A DNA stretch of 19,093 nucleotides from JBMZCV01 sp049613665 (GTDB taxonomy: Bacteria; Bacteroidota; Bacteroidia; Chitinophagales; UBA2359). The stretch is taken from positions 1-19,093 of the forward strand of contig JBMZCV010000098.1 in NCBI GenBank assembly GCA_049613665.1, in the 5' to 3' direction. Numbering within the stretch: the first letter of the stretch is position 1; each line of letters opens with the position of its first letter. The notes beneath the pieces are model-generated. The model had not been told where the DNA came from. It saw only the letters and a program-made list of their open reading frames with translations, and ran no database searches. This document shows positions 7,135-13,911 of this stretch, one piece after another. The position numbers were made by a program, and so were the translations under genes.

Positions 7135-8517
7135 TTAGTCATACTTTCTTTTGATAAACCAACGGTCATTTAAACTTACTCCAATAGTAGAAGTAAAAAA
7201 TGTTTCTTTTATCAAATTGTTTGTTGTACTACCTCTTTGACCAATTTCAAAAGAAAGGTTTAAGCGAGAAGCCGAGCGGCGAAGTGGTAAAGCTGCTCCA
7301 AATGTAACGGCAAACTCCGATAGTTTTTGCTCTTCTATTTGGATACTACCTGTATGATAATAAAACCCTATGCGATAATCGGTATTTTGCCAAAATTTGG
7401 TCAAGCTTCGAGCATCTGGCGTAAAACCAGCTCCAAAGCTAAACTTCATTGCGTTTATTAATGACGTATCAGCTTGGCCAAAGTTACGAAAATCCTCCCA
7501 CTTATAATAAGTTATATCTGTTCCAATTTGCCAATCTGCACCATTTCTTAGCATTATGCCTCCCGAAATTTGGGTAGGCAAGACCATTTTTTCTTTTTGT
7601 TTCCTATATAAAATAGTATCTATCAAATTGTTATCGACACTTCGGTATCGTTCCCATCGGTTTTCATTTTCAGTATTTACACCGATACTATTATTTCCAT
7701 TTAGACCAACAGTTAGTTTCATTTTTTCGCTCAAAGAAAATTTATATTGTACGCCTGCATTCCAAATAAAACCTTTAGCAACTTGTTCTTTTGTTTCTAA
7801 ATTGAAAAAAGCATCATCTAAACCAACAAAGCGAGATTCGATATATCTTTTGTAAGTGCCAAAGACATAGCCTAGATTTACACCAACTGACAAATCTTTG
7901 TATTTAAAGCCATTGCCAAAATATATCTGATATAGCTGTCCTGTGCCGATAAAACGATAGTTGATAGTATCGTTTACTTGAGCGACATAATCTTGCTGTG
8001 TAATATCGTAGTTTAGACTACTAAAAGGCAACATTCCAGCCGCTAGAGTCCAATATTTGTTGGCAGGAAAAGCAAATGATAGATACGACAAAGCACCATT
8101 TCCTGTGCGTTGTGTGAGTTCATTTTGTTGCAACCACAAGCCTTTTGCTTCTATCCCAACTTCAAAAGTAGTCAGTTTGATAGCACTATATGAGGCTGGA
8201 TTATTGTAGTTGATATTGAAAGGCGATTGGTAAGCCGAGCTAAACCCACCCATGGCTCGGTTTGTTGCAAAAGTAGATGATTTGAGCTGCCCTAAACCAA
8301 TATAAGAATAAGGGGAATTGACTTCTTGTAGTTGTGCTTTTGTTGTGGTATTGCATAGCAGCAAAGCAACAAATGCAAAAATAGGGAATATAAGTCGTGG
8401 AACAAAAGTCAAGTTGTAGATTTTGGAAACAAATATCTTGCTTTTCAAAATATTAACATCAATTAGTTTTTTATTAAATAGTGCTTGGCACTTACTATTG
8501 CTTTTGAGTTGTTGCAT
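7135..8517 (-). CDS. Outer-membrane beta-barrel protein
   Basis: This protein of up to 460 residues is built largely of alternating polar/aromatic beta strands, with many Tyr, Phe and Asn residues. It has a long loop near KQKEKMVLPTQISGG and a C-terminus ending in a strand (FTSTIGVSLNDRWFIKRKYD). The segment after the signal peptide (EVNSPYSYIGLGQL, then ATNRAMGG, then INYNNPASYSAI) is typical of Bacteroidota barrel proteins with FadL/OmpP1-like N-termini. Substrate is unknown. The ATG at 8517 overlaps the coaX end by 23 bp, which supports cotranscription. It would leave about 36 residues ahead of a good signal peptide (LTFVPRLIFPIFAFVALLL...TTTKA), so a TTG at 8412 or 8448 is possible. The extra N-terminal DNA contains an AAGTGCCAAGCAC motif like the MITE-like ends. 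No clear terminator follows. Confidence 0.85.
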   Translation of the reverse strand: MQQLKSNSKCQALFNKKLIDVNILKSKIFVSKIYNLTFVPRLIFPIFAFVALLLCNTTTKAQLQEVNSPYSYIGLGQLKSSTFATNRAMGGFSSAYQSPFNINYNNPASYSAIKLTTFEVGIEAKGLWLQQNELTQRTGNGALSYLSFAFPANKYWTLAAGMLPFSSLNYDITQQDYVAQVNDTINYRFIGTGQLYQIYFGNGFKYKDLSVGVNLGYVFGTYKRYIESRFVGLDDAFFNLETKEQVAKGFIWNAGVQYKFSLSEKMKLTVGLNGNNSIGVNTENENRWERYRSVDNNLIDTILYRKQKEKMVLPTQISGGIMLRNGADWQIGTDITYYKWEDFRNFGQADTSLINAMKFSFGAGFTPDARSLTKFWQNTDYRIGFYYHTGSIQIEEQKLSEFAVTFGAALPLRRSASRLNLSFEIGQRGSTTNNLIKETFFTSTIGVSLNDRWFIKRKYD

Positions 8518-9235
8518 TATAGTTTAAAATTTTGTTTAATCCTTCTAGTACTAAATTTTGCCGCACAAATATCTCACTTTTGGCTTGAGTTTCAAAGAAG
8601 TTGGCATCGCCGCCTGTCAATAAAACCTTTATATTCGGATATTTTTGTCGATATTGTGCTATGATACCATTCATTTCGGCTGCTGTACCTTGCATCACAC
8701 CACTTGTAATGGCAGTTTCGGTTGTTTTGCCGATAAGTTCGCTTGTTGCTGTTTTGTTTACCAATGGCAGCTTGTCAGTAAAATGTTGTAAGGCACGAAA
8801 TCGCATTTGCAAACCTAGCGAAATGCTCCCACCATGATATACATTTTTTTGGTCGATAAAATCATAAGTAATACAAGTGCCTGCGTCTATTGCCAAAATA
8901 TCGCATGTTGGAAAAAGCACTTTGCCACCCACCACAACAGCAAGTCGGTCTCTGCCCAATGTTTTGGGTGTAGCATAAGCATTTGTAATAGGAAGCGAAG
9001 TATTGTGCGTTAAGTGTACAAAAAATGTTCTTTTTTCTAAAAAAGTATTGATAAATGTTGCATGATTGGCCACAGATGATAAAATGGCCTGTTGAATATT
9101 GAAATTAGCAAATATTTTTTCCAAGTGATTTTTTGTAAAAGAAGCAAAAATATTGTGATAAATAAGTTCTTCTTTTTCGTTAAAAATGGCAGCTTTTAGG
9201 CGTGTATTGCCAATATCGAGGCATAGATTTATCAT
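8495..9235 (-). CDS. coaX: Type III pantothenate kinase
   Basis: CoaX phosphorylates pantothenate with ATP, the first step of coenzyme A synthesis. The enzyme is cytosolic and of the ASKHA fold. At 246 residues it is normal length. Visible motifs are the phosphate loop DIGNTRLK (7-14), GRDRL (94-98), the second loop IDAGTCITYDF (116-126) with the catalytic-type D117, HGGSISLGLQMR (134-145) and LTGGDANFF near the C-terminus. The DIGNT motif follows directly from the ATG at 9235, which supports that start. The 3' end overlaps the barrel gene start by 23 bp, so the two are probably cotranscribed. A TATTTTTG on the minus strand (9276-9283) fits the -7 consensus, 41 bp upstream, but lacks a matching -33 TTG. 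Confidence 0.96.
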   Translation of the reverse strand: MINLCLDIGNTRLKAAIFNEKEELIYHNIFASFTKNHLEKIFANFNIQQAILSSVANHATFINTFLEKRTFFVHLTHNTSLPITNAYATPKTLGRDRLAVVVGGKVLFPTCDILAIDAGTCITYDFIDQKNVYHGGSISLGLQMRFRALQHFTDKLPLVNKTATSELIGKTTETAITSGVMQGTAAEMNGIIAQYRQKYPNIKVLLTGGDANFFETQAKSEIFVRQNLVLEGLNKILNYNATTQKQ

Positions 9236-9297
9236 GTTTTTAGAGAGAATTGTTTTTTATAAATCAGTAGTTGGGCAAAAATATTATTCATTTGTTG

Positions 9298-9330
9298 AGC
9301 CGTGACAGGTTTTTAAAACCTGTCACGGCT
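9298..9330. repeat. 33-bp perfect palindrome (REP-like)
   Basis: AGCCGTGACAGGTTTT (9298-9313) and AAAACCTGTCACGGCT (9315-9330) are exact reverse complements around one central T. It lies 63 bp upstream of the coaX ATG and about 150 bp after the DUF4270 stop. A T-rich stretch follows only loosely, so a terminator role is weak. The design matches the palindrome at 6893-6925. The rest of the 242-bp gap is AT-rich, with no gene. Confidence 0.78.
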
Positions 9331-9477
9331 GAGATATTTTTTAACCAAAAAAGACCTATATAAAAAGTGATGAGCTATCGTAGTTTTAGAAATGTATCTT
9401 TTATCATATCTTTAAAATTTTAATAAGCTTAGTTTACAGTGTACTAAGTTATACAGCTTCTAAAAAAGAAAAAAAGC

Positions 9478-10845
9478 TTACTCTTCAGTAGTGTTGGTGT
9501 AAATCAAATTCAATTTCATAGGATAGTCGGGGTGTTCAGGGCCGTAAATGATGGCTCTGCTGCCACGAAGCGATTGTGGTTCGACAAATATTTTTTCAAA
9601 ATCGAAGGTAGAAGAGCCGCTAATTTTCTCTTGCATATAATAATTTATGAGCAAATTATATTCATAAACTGCCAAAGTTTCGTTGTCTTCTGGCGAAACT
9701 GAAAAGGCTTTTTGCACTGAAATCTGGTTGTTTGTTGTCGCATTTTGGCCAAACATGACAATTTCATTCGGAGCAGCATATATATCTGTTGTGTTTTGCA
9801 AGACATAAAAAGTCAATTCTGCTTTGTTGATAGCGGCATTTTGCAACACATCAGCATAAGGCATTTCTAATTTTAGGCCCAAGCCACCCATACCTTGCAA
9901 ATAGCCCAATTCTTGAGCATTTGGTTGAGGACTCGCTAGTATATCAGGAATAATCGTGCTACCATAATCATGTGTGTAATTATTGACGGCTGCCGATTCG
10001 CTATTTATTCTAAATGCAAAAGCTCGTGATTCTGAAGAACTATTTTTGTAGTACAACACCAAAGAAGACAAACTCGACAATACGTTGAAATGAGCCATAA
10101 CATTGCTATTAGGGTCGGCCGTAATGTATAAACCTTTGAAAAAATTGGTAAAAGCTTCATCATCAGCAAAATTATCGCCGCCAGATTGACTGAGCAAGCG
10201 TTGTCCTAGTTCAGCATTTAGCTTCATTCTCAAATGAGGCTCTACGGTTCGAGTAGCTAAAGAGTCTTCTCCTTCTTGGTCTAAAAACACATAATTTACC
10301 GTCAGGCTGTCATCTGGCTTATGCTTAAAATCTAGTTTTTCGCCCAAAAGCGTTTCATTGTAAGCAAAGGTTTGGTCAGAATAATAAACACTATCAGCCA
10401 CAAAGTCTTCGGTCATTTCATGCACATAAAAGCTAGTTGTAGAGGCTGTATCGCCATACAAAGGATTGCTTTCATAGCTTAATGTCAAAACAATAGAATC
10501 TAGTATAGCACCTGCTCCAAAGCTGATGTCGCTACCTGCCAACCGCAACTGCAAATAGGCACTTGCCGTTGTTTGGCCAAACACCTCATCGTTGAGTGAG
10601 CCAACTGCATAATAACGGGCCAAGTTGTTGTCGAAATCTATCATTGGAGCAGTACGAATAGTGTCGGATTCAATAGTGCTAAGTTGTATCGTAAAAGTAT
10701 CTGTTTGAAAGACATTATTCAAATCATTGCTATTAATCAGGTTGCTACCAATGTCGGTAGACTCATTGCAGGCAATGCTGCCACAAAGAATAAATAAAGC
10801 GAGATACATTTTCGCTAAGTATGTGCTTTTTTTTGGTTTGTGCAT
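9478..10845 (-). CDS. DUF4270-family exported protein, probable lipoprotein
   Basis: This 455-residue protein matches the Bacteroidota-specific DUF4270 type. It has a lipoprotein-like leader (hydrophobic AKMYLALFILCGSIAC, C26), then IGSNLI and the TDTFTIQLSTIESDTIRT segment. The pattern YYAVGSLNDEVFGQTTASAYLQLRL follows (about 79-103), and then beta-rich regions in which AILDSIVLTLSYE and later KAELTFYVLQ repeat the same strand style. The lipobox is imperfect, because Ser rather than Leu is at -3. Function is unknown for the family; a surface or periplasmic beta-sandwich is likely. It lies 373 bp downstream of the GT5-domain gene on the same strand, an association I recall from other Bacteroidota. 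A MITE-like element starts 47 bp upstream of its ATG. The stop has no strong terminator after it. Confidence 0.88.
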   Translation of the reverse strand: MHKPKKSTYLAKMYLALFILCGSIACNESTDIGSNLINSNDLNNVFQTDTFTIQLSTIESDTIRTAPMIDFDNNLARYYAVGSLNDEVFGQTTASAYLQLRLAGSDISFGAGAILDSIVLTLSYESNPLYGDTASTTSFYVHEMTEDFVADSVYYSDQTFAYNETLLGEKLDFKHKPDDSLTVNYVFLDQEGEDSLATRTVEPHLRMKLNAELGQRLLSQSGGDNFADDEAFTNFFKGLYITADPNSNVMAHFNVLSSLSSLVLYYKNSSSESRAFAFRINSESAAVNNYTHDYGSTIIPDILASPQPNAQELGYLQGMGGLGLKLEMPYADVLQNAAINKAELTFYVLQNTTDIYAAPNEIVMFGQNATTNNQISVQKAFSVSPEDNETLAVYEYNLLINYYMQEKISGSSTFDFEKIFVEPQSLRGSRAIIYGPEHPDYPMKLNLIYTNTTEE

Positions 10846-10891
10846 TAAGCTTAAATCTTAAAATGGATAAAACATGAAAAAATAAGTGCTG

Positions 10892-11003
10892 TAAGTGTCA
10901 AGTGCTATTTAAAAATAGAATGTCTTTTTATTAGAGGCTAACACACTAATTTCTCATGCGTTAGCAACTTAAACAGTCTATATCAATTAGTGTTTGGCAC
11001 TTA
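10892..11003. repeat. MITE-like element, copy B (about 112 bp)
   Basis: The left end TAAGTGTCAAGTGCTATT (10892-10909) and the right end ATTAGTGTTTGGCACTTA (10986-11003) are inverted repeats, with 13 of 18 positions matching. The left ~29 bases, including ATTTAAAAATAGAA, match the element at 2092. It lies 47 bp upstream of the DUF4270 ATG, in the same orientation relative to that gene as copy A has to the transporter. A mobile element or a conserved leader are both possible. Confidence 0.5.
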
Positions 11004-11032
11004 TCGTTTTTATAACGATATAGAAAACGATA
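11002..11032. promoter_or_regulatory. Palindromic operator-like site upstream of DUF4270 gene
   Basis: TATCGTTTT (11002-11010) and AAAACGATA (11024-11032) are exact inverted repeats. A third half-site, AACGATA (11014-11020), lies between them. The site is about 160 bp upstream of the DUF4270 ATG and abuts the right end of the MITE-like element. A repressor-binding site is one reading; no regulator is known. Between 11033 and 11150 the DNA is AT-rich, and CAAAATTA at 11071-11078 (a minus-strand TAnnTTTG match) has no TTG at the usual distance. Confidence 0.3.
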
Positions 11033-11150
11033 AATTTAAAAAAAAAGTAGCTTTTACGATTTTTTTATTGCAAAATTAGCAGTTTTTGTTGCAAAAAGCG
11101 AGTGACAGCATTTTTTTTTTGCTTGTTATTTCTTAGATACAGTTTATTCA

Positions 11151-11202
11151 AAAAAAAAAGCAGTGACACGAGCTAAAAAATAACTGTGTGACTGCTTTTT
11201 TT
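11151..11202 (-). terminator. Intrinsic terminator of the GT5-domain gene
   Basis: GCAGTGACAC (11160-11169) pairs with GTGTGACTGC (11186-11195) apart from one G-G mismatch. A nine-base A run on the left and a seven-base T run on the right flank it. On the minus strand the A run reads as the T tract after the stem. It begins 17 bp past the stop codon at 11219. Confidence 0.85.
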
Positions 11203-11218
11203 GTTAGAAAAAGTAAGT

Positions 11219-12043
11219 TTATACTTTTTCTTCTTCTTCTAAGAAGCTATGGTAAAAGTCTTTATAAGATTTTAGGAAACCTTCATCATCATCAAACTCC
11301 AACACTTGCTTGTCGGGGTGAGCAGCTAAGGCATCGAGCAAGTTTTCCGATAAGTCGGCTTCTGCTTTAATTACGCCATCAGCATAATGAATAGCACCTT
11401 GATTGAGACCAATAAAAGTATCGTCATAAGCTTCTAAGTCGCTTTCTTTTACTTTTTTGATAAGAGCTTTTTGATAAAAAATATTGCCTAAATGCTCTTC
11501 AAAGCCATCATTATACAATGAATAAATTAGTTTGGCATTTTCAAAAATTGGATCTGTTTTGTAAGCTGTTTTTACATAAAGTGGTAAAAGACTCGTCATC
11601 CAACCATGACAATGAATAATATCTGGTGACCAACCAAATTTTCTAACTGTTTCTAAAACACCTTTGCAAAAGAAAATCATACGAGAGGCATTATCTTTAT
11701 AAAACGTGCCTTTGTTGTCTCTAAAAACATATTTTCTTCTAAAAAAATCATCATTATCCAAAAAGTAAACCTGCATTCTTGCTTTTGGTAAAGAGGCTAC
11801 TTTTATGATAAGTGGGAAGTCGTCTTCATCTATAATAATATTTATACCTGATAAGCGAACTACCTCATGCAATCGGTGTCTTCTTTCATTTATCAAACCG
11901 AAACGAGGCATTAATATCCTAATTTCTAATTTTTTTTCTTGCAAATGTTGTGGCAATTGGCGAGCAATATTGGCAATTGTTGTTTCATCAAGATATGGGT
12001 GCATTTCTTGCGTAACAATTAGTACTTTGGTTTTATTATTCAT
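11219..12043 (-). CDS. Stand-alone GT5 (glycogen/starch synthase catalytic-domain) protein, probably degenerate
   Basis: This 274-residue protein corresponds only to the N-terminal Rossmann domain of glycogen synthase (GT5), where full enzymes are about 480 residues. Matches are LIVTQEMHPYL at the start, RILMPRFGLINERRH (42-56), VYFLDNDDFFRRKY (92-105), then DNASRMIFFCKGVLE and PDIIHCHGWMTSLLPLYVK (140-158). The hallmark KxGGL ADP-glucose loop near residue 15-20 is replaced by HPYLDETTI. The usual HDWH is HGWM, and the whole C-terminal GT1 domain is absent. Catalysis is therefore unlikely. The C-terminus is acidic (EFDDDEGFL, SFLEEEEK). Such short proteins recur in Bacteroidota, from memory, so this is probably a conserved non-classical protein and not a fresh truncation. 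It lies upstream of DUF4270 and divergent from the P450 gene. A candidate promoter is at 12173. Confidence 0.86.
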   Translation of the reverse strand: MNNKTKVLIVTQEMHPYLDETTIANIARQLPQHLQEKKLEIRILMPRFGLINERRHRLHEVVRLSGINIIIDEDDFPLIIKVASLPKARMQVYFLDNDDFFRRKYVFRDNKGTFYKDNASRMIFFCKGVLETVRKFGWSPDIIHCHGWMTSLLPLYVKTAYKTDPIFENAKLIYSLYNDGFEEHLGNIFYQKALIKKVKESDLEAYDDTFIGLNQGAIHYADGVIKAEADLSENLLDALAAHPDKQVLEFDDDEGFLKSYKDFYHSFLEEEEKV

Positions 12044-12172
12044 ACAATAAAAGCTTTAATCATTAAATTAGATATGTGTTGCTACTGTTACATATCAGCA
12101 TATTATAAAAAAAAGCAGTTTTTGATGTCATAATTATACAGTAACACATCAAATCAATATAAATAATTGCTC

Positions 12173-12180
12173 CAAATGTA
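12173..12180 (-). promoter_or_regulatory. Candidate -7 promoter box for the GT5-domain gene
   Basis: On the minus strand this reads TACATTTG, a perfect fit to the Bacteroidota TAnnTTTG box. The nearest minus-strand TTG (12206-12208 on plus) is 25 bases upstream, slightly longer than the usual 17-23. It lies about 130 bp before the ATG at 12043. Confidence 0.3.
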
Positions 12181-12336
12181 TGTGCCATCATTTTTGTAAA
12201 TATCACAAAATGGTACTTACCGAAAAAAACTGTTTTTTTAAATATGTAAAAAAATATAAATAGAATACAAAGTTACGAAAAAAAGGCAATATATCCTAAG
12301 AAAGTGTCAGTTTTGCTAAAAATGAAATGATATAGT

Positions 12337-12374
12337 TTTTTCTATCAAAAAAGTAGTTTTTTTTGATAGAAAAA
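12337..12374. promoter_or_regulatory. Perfect AT-rich palindrome upstream of P450 gene
   Basis: TTTTTCTATCAAAAAA (12337-12352) and TTTTTTGATAGAAAAA (12359-12374) are exact 16-base inverted repeats with a six-base loop. The palindrome ends 88 bp before the P450 ATG. No T tract follows on either side, so an operator or structural role is more likely than termination. No matching regulator is present in the window. Confidence 0.4.
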
Positions 12375-12462
12375 GAAAACTTAAATAATAGTGTCATTTT
12401 AATGTAAAAAAAAATGTTTTTTTTTATATATTTACCTTTTTATAAAAAAATAAACATGCAAT

Positions 12463-13809
12463 ATGAAAGTAATACAAACCTATCCTGTTCATTGGATAAA
12501 AAATGTTTTTAAACTCCTCCGCAATCCGCTAACTTACATGATGGAGGTGAAAGATTTTAACCCTACTTTTGTAAAATATGATGTTGGAGGCAAAACTTAT
12601 TTTTACCTGACTGCCGACCATGAAGTAGCTCGTCATGTTTTTCAGACTAACCATAGAAATTATTACAAGAGCGACTCGCTTAAAGAATTGCAAACGCTTA
12701 TCGGTACAGGTTTGTTTACGAGTGAAGGGGATTTTTGGCGGAAGCAAAGACGTTTGGCACAGCCAGCTTTTCATCGAAAAAAGCTAGTCGATTTGTTTGA
12801 AATCATGCAAGTTGTTACGAAAGATTTCGCCAAAGAGTTAGAAAAGCTGGCGAAAATTGGAAAACCTTTTGATATGTTTAATCAAATGATGATGATTACG
12901 CTGCAAGTTGTCACGAAAGCTTTATTTAGCACAGGTATGACTGACGAAGAGTTGCAAGCAGTATATAAAAATTTAGGCTTTTTGTTAGACCATGCTAGTT
13001 TGCGAGCTACCAATCCTTTGTATATTACTTGGTTTAAGATAAATGGGCAGCATAAAAAGTTTTTGCGTGAGCGACAAAAAATGGATGATATTGTGTTTGG
13101 CATCATTGAAAGAAGGCGAAAAGAGCCAGCAGGCAGTTATTCCGATTTGCTCGATATGCTTATGTATGCCGAAGATGCAGACACAGGCGAACGCATGAGC
13201 GACAAGCAATTGAGAGATGAAATTATGACTTTTTTCATTGCTGGCCACGAAACTTCTGCTATCGCTCTCACATGGCTTTGGTATCTGCTAGAAAAAAATC
13301 CTGATGTGATGAGAAAACTCCGAGCAGAAGCTACCGAAGTTTTGGGCGACCGTATGGCGACTTTCGCAGACTTGCCCAATTTGGTTTATACTCGGCAAAC
13401 CATAGATGAAACTTTGCGTATGTATCCGCCTGTTTGGGCAACTGGCCGAACGCCTTTGGAAACCGATAGCATCAAAGATTATAAAATTCCGAAAGGTAGT
13501 GATGTTTTGTTGTTTATTTATGCTATTCATCACAATCCAGAAATTTGGGAAAATCCGTATCAATTTAATCCAGATAGATTTACGCCCGAATTGAAGAAAA
13601 AGCAGCCGAAGGGAAGTTATGTGCCTTTTGGTGCAGGGCCTCGTTTGTGTATTGGCGATAGGTTTGCGATTATGGAAATGCAATTGATTGTGTCGGAATT
13701 TGTGCGACGCTTCGATTTTGAATTGATTGATAAAAGCGATAGAACGCTGAAACCTGTTTCTACTTTGCGTTCTAAAGAAAAGATTGAAATGAGGGTGAAA
13801 ATGAGGTAG
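12463..13809 (+). CDS. Cytochrome P450
   Basis: This 448-residue haem-thiolate monooxygenase should insert oxygen into an unknown, probably lipophilic, substrate. Helix C motif FWRKQRR (91-97), the helix I oxygen-activation motif AGHETSA (260-266), the ExxR pair E316-R319 in ETLRMYPPVWATGR, and the haem loop FGAGPRLCIGDRFA (389-402) with cysteine ligand C396 are all intact. The YQFNPDRF meander is present. There is no N-terminal membrane anchor, so it is soluble. The overall style resembles the CYP102-haem-domain/eukaryote-like group more than CYP101 types. No reductase or ferredoxin gene is adjacent, so electrons come from elsewhere. The ATG at 12463 is supported by the proline-rich start. 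It is divergent from the GT5 gene and convergent with the Rpn gene. Substrate is unknown; fatty-acid or pigment hydroxylation is only a guess. Confidence 0.95.
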   Translation: MKVIQTYPVHWIKNVFKLLRNPLTYMMEVKDFNPTFVKYDVGGKTYFYLTADHEVARHVFQTNHRNYYKSDSLKELQTLIGTGLFTSEGDFWRKQRRLAQPAFHRKKLVDLFEIMQVVTKDFAKELEKLAKIGKPFDMFNQMMMITLQVVTKALFSTGMTDEELQAVYKNLGFLLDHASLRATNPLYITWFKINGQHKKFLRERQKMDDIVFGIIERRRKEPAGSYSDLLDMLMYAEDADTGERMSDKQLRDEIMTFFIAGHETSAIALTWLWYLLEKNPDVMRKLRAEATEVLGDRMATFADLPNLVYTRQTIDETLRMYPPVWATGRTPLETDSIKDYKIPKGSDVLLFIYAIHHNPEIWENPYQFNPDRFTPELKKKQPKGSYVPFGAGPRLCIGDRFAIMEMQLIVSEFVRRFDFELIDKSDRTLKPVSTLRSKEKIEMRVKMR

Positions 13810-13830
13810 GTTTTTCTATTCATAAAAAGT

Positions 13831-13868
13831 AAAAAAGACATGATATATCTTCCAGATATATCATGTCT
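13831..13868 (-). terminator. Terminator between P450 and Rpn-family genes
   Basis: AGACATGATATAT (13836-13848) and ATATATCATGTCT (13856-13868) form a perfect 13-bp stem. On the minus strand the stem is followed by a T-rich tract (A's at 13825-13835 on plus), so it best serves the Rpn-family gene ending at 13912. On the plus strand A's follow instead, so termination of the P450 transcript here is less certain. Confidence 0.75.
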
Positions 13869-13911
13869 AAAAAAAAATGTTTTTTTGTTATTATTTTATG
13901 CAAAATGCGAT

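Larger units (their letters stand above)
12044..12462. other. Divergent AT-rich promoter region (GT5 protein / P450)
   Basis: This 419-bp gap drives the GT5-domain gene leftward and the P450 gene rightward. It holds the minus-strand -7 candidate at 12173-12180, a weak inverted pair (GATATGTGTTGCTACTGTTA near 12070 with CAGTAACACATC near 12140) and the AT-rich palindrome at 12337-12374. TATATTTACC at about 12426-12435, some 30 bp before the P450 ATG, is a partial match to TAnnTTTG. No gene is seen. Confidence 0.5.

Noticed and set aside
7853..7871. AAGTGCCAAAG inside the barrel gene as another repeat end
   Set aside because: It lies in well-supported coding sequence and matches only the core word, so chance is the simpler explanation.
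8478..8505. Sigma-54-like TTGGCAC...TTGC sequence
   Set aside because: The spacing is one base too long and it points away from the genes here. Other TTGGCAC copies lack the TTGC part; they are better explained as the repeat-end motif.
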